Program-made: the position numbers and the translations under genes
Origin: Cyanophora paradoxa
Lineage: Eukaryota > Glaucocystophyceae > Cyanophorales > Cyanophoraceae
DNA length: 64,000 nucleotides
Direction of reading: 5' to 3'
Assembly (NCBI GenBank): GCA_004431415.1
Contig: QPMI01000087.1
Coordinates: forward strand, 1 to 64,000
The notes under the pieces: model-generated
What the model was told of the DNA's origin: nothing
Database searches by the model: none
What the model saw: only the letters and a program-made list of their open reading frames with translations
Part shown: piece after piece, positions 57,601-64,000 of the stretch
Numbering within the stretch: the stretch's first letter is position 1
Layout of the letters: each line of letters begins with the position of its first letter

Positions 57601-60600
57601 ATGAGCGCCGGGCCGCGTTCATCGGACGCTGCAGCAGTAATGCCGGCAGCCGTCGTCTACACTGCTGCAGGAGTCTCGCAGCGAGCGCAGGACGACGACC
57701 GCTCGCCCTTTCTCGCGAGCATGCGCATGGCCAATATCGATCTGGGCCAGGCCATGGGCAATATCGAGAGCTTCTTCTTGACGTCAACATCTGTGCGGGT
57801 TCCGGGCCGCTCTGCGGAGCCGGAGGCCTCTGACGAGGAGCCGGACGATGGAGATGATGACGACGGAGACCGGCAAGACGGCGCAGACGAAACGGACAAG
57901 CATCGACAGCTGCACAAGGCGGCCGAGGACGGGAACCTTGATCTTGTGAAGTGAGCCGATTAAATGTTCGATGAACGCTAGCTATAGCTCTTCGATCTAA
58001 TTTATGATCGTTTTGAATTCGCGATGGACCAATTTGACCTTTTCGCCTGTGCTCGTGCAGAACTATCCTGGATGAAGCAAGCGTACGCAAATCTCAAGAT
58101 AATACCCCGATGGATCAAGTTTATGCGAAGGATCCTCTGCCTGGGGGCCGAGACAGCGAGTGGACCGCGCTTCACTACGCAGCCTCGGGGGGTCATGCGC
58201 CAATCATCGAGTGCGCATGCATGCGCATACGCATATGCATGTCGGTCTTAAGCCTCGTAATGGGTCTAATCATGGTCCGGCCTGGACCGCGGGTTCTGCA
58301 GGGTGTTGCTGGGTCACGGTGCTGATGTGGATAAGAAGAATGCGGATGGTCAAACAGCTCTACATTTGGCAGCGCGGGGGGCTGGAGCGGCTCAGGATAA
58401 AATGGCGCTCAGGTGCATTTGCATTCGTATCTAGACGTTCTCTAGCTATAGTCCACCTCGATATCGATGCCTTGCAGCAACGTTAAAACGTTAACGGTAA
58501 CACACAAATATCTATGTTTCTCGAATTCTCAGGCTTTTGATCGAGACATACGACGCAAGCGGCGATGATAACCAAGTGAAGAATATCGTCAAAGACGAGA
58601 GCCGGTGGGCCGGTGGGAAGCATGTCAAACTCCTCCGGTCTCCACTCCGGATCCCTCCTGCGCGCTTTGCCGCGTGTGACCTCCAAACAGAATGCTTATT
58701 CTCAACGGGGCCTATGTCCGCTCACTGGATAAGTTGAAATTGCCTCCAGTAGCTCATGCTATTGAGAATTTCCAGTGGAGCAATCTTGATGCGATCCTGA
58801 AAGAAGATGATATCAAAATCTCCCTTGAATTTTCCTTTCCTGTCTGCCAGTCAGCGACCAAGATGGCAACTACCCAAGACGTGGATCTTGGTGCTGTGGT
58901 GGATTACTTCGCATACGGAAAACCGCTTGTCTCGATGCTCTTGGTAAAGATTTTCAAGGTAAATGCAACAATATTTTCATTGAAGAGCGTGTGCTATCGC
59001 CCGCGCTTTCGCACGGCCTCGAGAGCAAAACCCGTTCTCAGGACGCCGCTGCAACGGACTCTACGCACGCTTCAATTCTGCTGGAACGCAAGCAAGACGC
59101 AGAAGACCTTACAATCCAACTGTTGGACGCGTTGGAGGCCAAATGGAGCGTGCTGTTAGACCCCCCAGTCACCGGTTCAAAGAAGCTTGGCCGCGCTGCA
59201 AAAAAGCATCGCAGGAGCGCCATCGACAACTGCATCCAGGTGAACTTTTATCCTGAAGTGGGGGCACACTCATCTATTGTAATCTTGCCATTCTTGCAGA
59301 CATTGGATTACGAAGTATCTTTAGTGGGCTTGAAAGACCGTACCAGTTTTCTGGAGCTTGCCGTTGAGCTTGATCAGCAGCAAGTTATGGTAACAATCTG
59401 CGCTCGTGATCGCGATCGGCAGTTTCAATCTGCGAGCTCAAAAATATATAATGCGGCTGCGTGCAGGCGCATCCTTTTGTCCGTCGTTACATCAACAAAC
59501 TGTGGAATCCATCAGACAGCTCCTTTTGGAGCAATTTAAATCTATTTTCCGTTTTTATGCCACGACGCCTGGTCGACAGTCACGGGGTTTCTAATCAATA
59601 CGCAAAGGTCTGATCTTGGAAGAAAGCTGTTTTATAAATAATAGCCACAGCCGATCTGATGCGCTACAATTGCTCTGCGCAGGAGGTTGTTTGCTACTTA
59701 ATTTTTCTTGCACTCTACGCAGCTGGTAAAATGCCTTGACTTTATGCATATAACTTCTTGTTTCCGAATTCGAATTGAAGCTGAAATTATATATGTACCT
59801 CATACATTTATACCAGCTATGATCGTCGGTCTGGAGGCTGGACGGTCTACAGATGCGATTCTGTGGTGCTTGCTTATTCACGACGTCGCCATGCTTATCT
59901 ACGAAATGCAACAGGTCAAAATTCGAATGCGCGCGTGCAATCTGCCAATGGCTACTCCTTCTGACACCAATACATTCATCCCCATTTCTCAGATTATGAA
60001 CTTCAAGTGGCACGAGTATTTCAGCGACGTGTTCAATCTACTTGACTTTCTCCTTTACATAATATCCTTTTTTATTGCAATTTTACTCCGCGGTTTATGG
60101 ATATCTTTCTTCTTTGACATACTCGATGGTTACGCTGTTCTTGTGTTATCAATTCTTTGCCTTCTCCGGAAGGGAACTGCTCTCGCGATCTTGTCGATTC
60201 GTAAGCAATTTCAAAAATTATTGTCACGCACTCGCTCAAATCTTTGTGTCTTCTATTTGCCATTGATCCCCTGCTGTCGCAATTGATGCGATACCGGTGA
60301 TTTCCAGTCTTTGCTCCAGCCTGTCTTCGCTTCCTCGAATTCGCGTCCATCCAGGAAGACCTGGGGCCCATTCTCATTGTGCTCGGCAAGGCGCGCTCTC
60401 GTAATCCGAATCTGGAGCTTCCCTCGGCTATGCTTATTTAAATTCGGAGCCAGATGTTTAAGAATGTGGGCTCGATTGCCATCATAATTGCCCTGGTGCT
60501 AGCAAGTTTCTGTGTTTCGATGGTCGGCTGGTCCAGCGCAATCGGCTCGGAGCTCGACCCGAAAGACCTGAGTTTCCTGGAGACAGCGTGCGCGCATATG

Positions 60601-61958
60601 CAGCTTATGTTCTAATCTAGATCTCTGAATAGGTGGCGCTCACACATGTAATCTTGCTCAGAGAGATTCTCTACCTAGCAGTCATTGGAGAAACGGATTA
60701 TGAGGCTTTCGCAACTCGAGTCCCTTACATCGGTGAGAATTTGTTGTCGTGCGCATGCTGCGGACCAGCTTGCAATAGCAAACTTTAACAAACAAAACCT
60801 TTCACGTGTGCCTGGAGCAGGGAAGTACGCTTTGTCCGTCTTCCAGATCTTCACCGTGGTGATCATGCTTAATGTACTTACGGGTCTTTTTAGGTACGAT
60901 GGATGGAATCGGCATATAGCTGTAGCTGCGCGATGGCTATTAGCTAGCGCTGACTGATCGCGATCGTACGACACAGCTTTTCGTTCACATCGGTGTTCGA
61001 AAAATCTCGTCTTACAAACGCTTTTGGAGTTTCCAAGGTTCGATTTCGCGTTGGAGCGATGCCTGAATAATAAGTACTTTATTTAATAATAAGTACTTTT
61101 GTCTGCAGCTCATTCTACGGTACCACCGGGAGATCTCGGATGAGGACCTGCAGGTTGCACCTCCGCTGAATCTCCTTTATTTCTGCTGCATCACTCGGTG
61201 CTTCTACTACCCCGTTGCGTTCTTTGTGGGGTGCGCCTGGGCGATCTTCTTCGTGCCTTTCGCCATCCTTGGAGGCATCTTTGCGTGCTTCGGCAACTGC
61301 ATGGGGTCGTGCACCGCCGGCGAGTTGTACACGCGGAAGGCGTTCGTGCTTCCGAGTTATAGGGGCCACAAGAACGAGGCCTCGATGTGGACGAAGGCGA
61401 TCGAGGATTGGCGCAAGGATCGGAAAACGGACTTCTCGCTGGGCACATTTAAGTACACGTACGACGACTCCGCCGAGGCCGACACATCCAAGAAGACACT
61501 CGCATGCTTCCAACCTGACGAGATTGTGGCTTCCAAGCTGCCATCCCGCATAACTTCCGAGAATCTTCCGAAAAACGTCGAAAAACTTCAAAGAGATGTC
61601 GCGCGCGTACGTAGACACTCTTATTATTCGCAAGAACTGTACCACGCGTACGTGTATATATTAAATATAAAATCGACCACTGCATTCGCAGATTCAAGAC
61701 AGATTGAAGTCGATGCAAATTGCATCTTTCGATCTGCAAGGAAAGGTAAGCGTTTGCTTGAAATCTGCTTGCAGGCTGCGCGCGCGTTCAAGCTTTTCAT
61801 CGACCGCGGGCCCGGGGTGCACGTGCCCCTCGCAGATGGGGGTGCAGCTCGCGGCCATTGCTGCCGCCGTTGGCGTGAAGGAGGAGCCGGCATTGCACGC
61901 TGCGCGCGCGCGCGCTGAAGCGGGGCTCATGGCCGCTTTCGCGCGGCGCTTTAAGTAG
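57601..61958 (+). CDS. Ankyrin-repeat TRP-like cation channel
   Basis: Starts at the ATG at 57,601 (MSAGPRSSDAAAVMPAAVVY). An acidic linker (DEEPDDGDDDDGD) leads to ankyrin repeats: HRQLHKAAEDGNLDLVK, DSEWTALHYAASGGHAPIIE, VLLGHGADVDKKNADGQTAL and HLAARGAGAAQDKMALRLLI. After a linker region with YGKPLVSMLLVKIFK and SFLELAVELDQQQVM come the pre-membrane element HPFVRRYINKLWNPS and several hydrophobic segments, including LWCLLIHDVAMLIYEMQQVK, FSDVFNLLDFLLYIISFFIA, VGSIAIIIALVLASFCVSMV and the pore-to-S6 region ETDYEAFATRVPYI with SVFQIFTVVIMLNVL. The C-terminus has LILRYHREISDEDLQ, another hydrophobic stretch, and KLQRDVARIQDRLKSMQIAS before the TAA. The layout fits TRPA/TRPC/TRPV-type channels; subtype is not assigned. 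Confidence 0.78.
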
Positions 61959-63169
61959 CCATAGCGCTAGCTGCTGCCGGCCCCTTCTCGTGACCCGAAG
62001 CCCCTCGAGCTCCTTTTTCGTATTTTATAATGCGAACGCTCATTGCGTCACCCCCGTGGCTCAGCGGCTGACGTCAGATAGTTGACCTCACGCGAACTGT
62101 GCTCATGCGCATGGCGGGTATCCGGAGCTTGAGGGGCGGCCCGGCCCGGCGGGGGAGGAACAGATCTTTGGAGGCGGAGGGCGTGGCGGGCCGGGGACAA
62201 AATTTCTCGATCGGGCCATCGATATCGTGCAAATGGGAGGGGCCGGGGAGGAACGTGTACGGAGGGGTGCGGGATCACGCGCGGGGATCGAGCTCGATTA
62301 CCTAGTGGCCCGGCCGCGATTTTAGCGCCGGGGGTGCAAGGGGGGAACCGGGATCCAATGTCCAATGTCCGGGATTTTAGCGCCGGGGGTGCAAGGGGGG
62401 GTGCAAAGAGTCCTAGTGGCACGCACATGCGCAGAGTCCTCCCCTCGGGGTCGCGCGCGAAGCGCTCGACCCCTCGGCTCGGTCACGCGTGCTCGGCTGC
62501 GGGCAGCGGCACAGCTAGGCAGCGGCGCAAGCGGTTTTGCGGTGCAAGCTCAAGCACGAGTGCCGGGCAGCGTGCTCGGCTGCACTCGGCTGCACATGCG
62601 GGCAGCGGCGCGTGCTCGGTAGGCGGTGCCACGGTGCTGCGGTGCAAGCTTGATGCAGTGGAAAGTAGTCCAGGCGGCACGGGTACCGTGCGGCGTACGC
62701 GGCGCAGTGCGAGGAAGCGGAAATCTAGAGGAGACAGCTAGGGAGAAGTGGTTCCATGCGCATGCAGAACCGCGCAAGGAAGAGCCCGGAGTGAGAGAGA
62801 AGTTGGTTTTCCCCTCGAAAACCACTTTTCGCGAGTTCGAGAGAGCTCTCGCGAGCTCGACTTTGACGCTCGCGATCGAAAGTCGAAGGCTTAATTTAAC
62901 GCGCGGCAGGCGTCAAGGGCCTCAAGGCGAGAGAAAACTGGTCTTCGCCCTCGAAAACCGCTTTTTGCATGGACGGCCGCAGCGACAAACACGTGGCGCA
63001 ACCCAATTTCCACTCATGTTTTTCCCGTGTTGCATACTGGCCCTCGGAAACGGCCTCGTAGAAAAATTTTGGCTGAAGCGAGGGAACGGGAAGCAAGCTG
63101 GGAGAAGCCCTTCGGTCTTCGTCCCCCCTTGCAATTACGTCCATAATATTAATAAGATCAAGTCGGGGA
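61959..63169. other. Spacer with short direct repeats
   Basis: No supported gene. A 28-bp direct repeat lies at 62,318-62,345 and 62,373-62,400 (GATTTTAGCGCCGGGGGTGC start). GTGCTCGGCTGC and GGGCAGCGGC words recur at 62,490-62,620. Two related stretches (GAGAGAAGTTGG..CTCGAAAACC near 62,795 and GAGAAAACTGG..CTCGAAAACC near 62,930) form another pair. TGACGTCA occurs near 62,069. Confidence 0.55.
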
Positions 63170-64000
63170 TCACGGGCGCGGCCGGCCGCGACTAATCGAC
63201 ATGTCGTAGAGCCACTGGACCTCGGCGGCGGCCGCCCCGCCTCTGCCTTCGCCGCCCTGCGTCGCGTCCCGCACCAGCAGCGCCACCTGCGGCACATGTA
63301 CAGCTGAGGCGGGCCGCGGAGGAGGCTCGGGATCGATCGACATCGGCATCGGCGCCGCACCTCGCCGTCGAGGGCGTTGAGGACGGCCTCGAGGGCGCCG
63401 GAGAGCTCGGCGGCCGCGCCGGCCTCCAGCGCCTGCTTGCGCGCGATCGCGAGCAGCGGCCGGCGCAGCGCCGCCGCCGGGTGCATCAGCAGCGCCCGGC
63501 CCGTCAGCGACAGCTGCCTCAGGCACTCCAGCCTGCGAACGACGTCCGGAGTACGCGTGTGAGGCCAGCTAAGAATGCGCATGGCTGGAAGAAGAGCAGT
63601 GCGGAGGGCGGACTCGAGCTTTGCGTCGGGGTCCGAGAGGAGGCACTTCTCGTGTAGCCAGTCGAGGGCGACGGCCTCGGGCCAGTCCAGCACCGTCGTC
63701 GGGTCCCGCCAGTCCGGCGTTGCCGCGCTCGCCGCCGCGGCGTCAGCATCGGAGTCGGCATCGGAGCCAGCGTCGGCGACGGCGACGACGCTGGCAGGGA
63801 TGACCGGGGCGGCGATCGCGAGATCGATATCCAGACGCTGCGCGATGGCAGCTGCGAGCTCGAGGGCGGCCGCGAGAGGCTGCAGCTGGCCATGGGAGGC
63901 GGCGGCTGCAGGGGCGGCCGCGACCGCGAGAGGCTGGGCGGGGGCAGACGAAGGGGCGGCGCCGGCCGGGGACGGATCGGCGGCCTCGCAGGGCTCCACG
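63170..64000 (-). CDS. Uncharacterised helical protein, 5' end beyond the window
   Basis: The minus-strand frame is open at the right edge. An Ala-rich stretch with LAAAIAQRLDIDLAIAAPVI precedes an acidic tract, then LDWPEAVALDWLHEKCLLSD, PDVVRRLECLRQLSLTGRAL and AGAAAELSGALEAVLNALDG. An intron (GTGCGG...CCGCAG) joins in phase to VALLVRDATQGGEGRGGAAA and VQWLYDMSISRGRPRP, ending at 63,170. Mostly alpha-helical; no family recognised. No ATG is seen before the edge, so it is probably partial. Confidence 0.5.

Noticed and set aside
62050-62120. tRNA-like GTGGCTCAGCGG
   Set aside because: No B box and no cloverleaf pairing can be drawn.
62626-63195. 190-codon plus-strand open frame
   Set aside because: It has no ATG at its start, includes an internal nucleotide repeat pair, and overlaps spacer sequence with no recognisable protein.

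Overview
The window is nuclear DNA from a GC-rich, intron-rich photosynthetic eukaryote. Pyruvate phosphate dikinase, a protein with a thylakoid-lumen type leader, an RWP-RK factor and a sulfate/dicarboxylate-type (SLC13) transporter point to an alga. The intron style (donors GTGCG or GTACCCC, acceptors CGCAG, some GC-AG introns, introns as short as about 31 nt) would fit a stramenopile such as a pelagophyte, but I cannot name the species from sequence alone.

Layout. Bases 1-11,410 hold a tandem array of three units of about 3.7-3.8 kb. Each carries the 3' exons of a TCF25/Rqc1-like gene on the minus strand, a G/C-rich minisatellite, and a block dense in GCGATCGC. From 11,852 to 13,009 lies an ARF-like GTPase with a Ser-rich tail. 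Two diverged paralogues of an uncharacterised helical-repeat protein follow on the minus strand (13.5-16.6 and 17.6-20.7 kb). A complete PPDK gene (21,417-26,562) begins a 7.4 kb tandem duplication (about 23,306-30,759 and 30,760-38,168). The duplication repeats the 3' part of PPDK, an uncharacterised minus-strand gene, and the 5' part of an SLC13 transporter, so one intact PPDK flanks the left, one full-length SLC13 gene the right, and a SLC13-PPDK chimera sits in the middle.

To the right come an RWP-RK transcription factor (-), an uncharacterised gene (+), a Cys-rich lumenal protein (-), a predicted fusion of a fumarylacetoacetate-hydrolase domain to a membrane-anchored strictosidine-synthase/APMAP-like propeller (+), a multi-span Cys-rich membrane protein (-), an ankyrin-TRP channel (+) and a partial gene at the right edge (-). 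From PPDK onward genes alternate strand, giving convergent 3' ends and divergent, sometimes very short, promoters.

The main novelty candidate is the FAH-TM-propeller fusion at 47.7-52.4 kb. The near-identical repeats differ almost only by single-base length changes, mostly in G/C runs, so either the assembly is unpolished in repeats or the duplications are partly artefactual. Exon boundaries below were read by eye from homology and splice signals. Gene spans are more reliable than exact exon edges.
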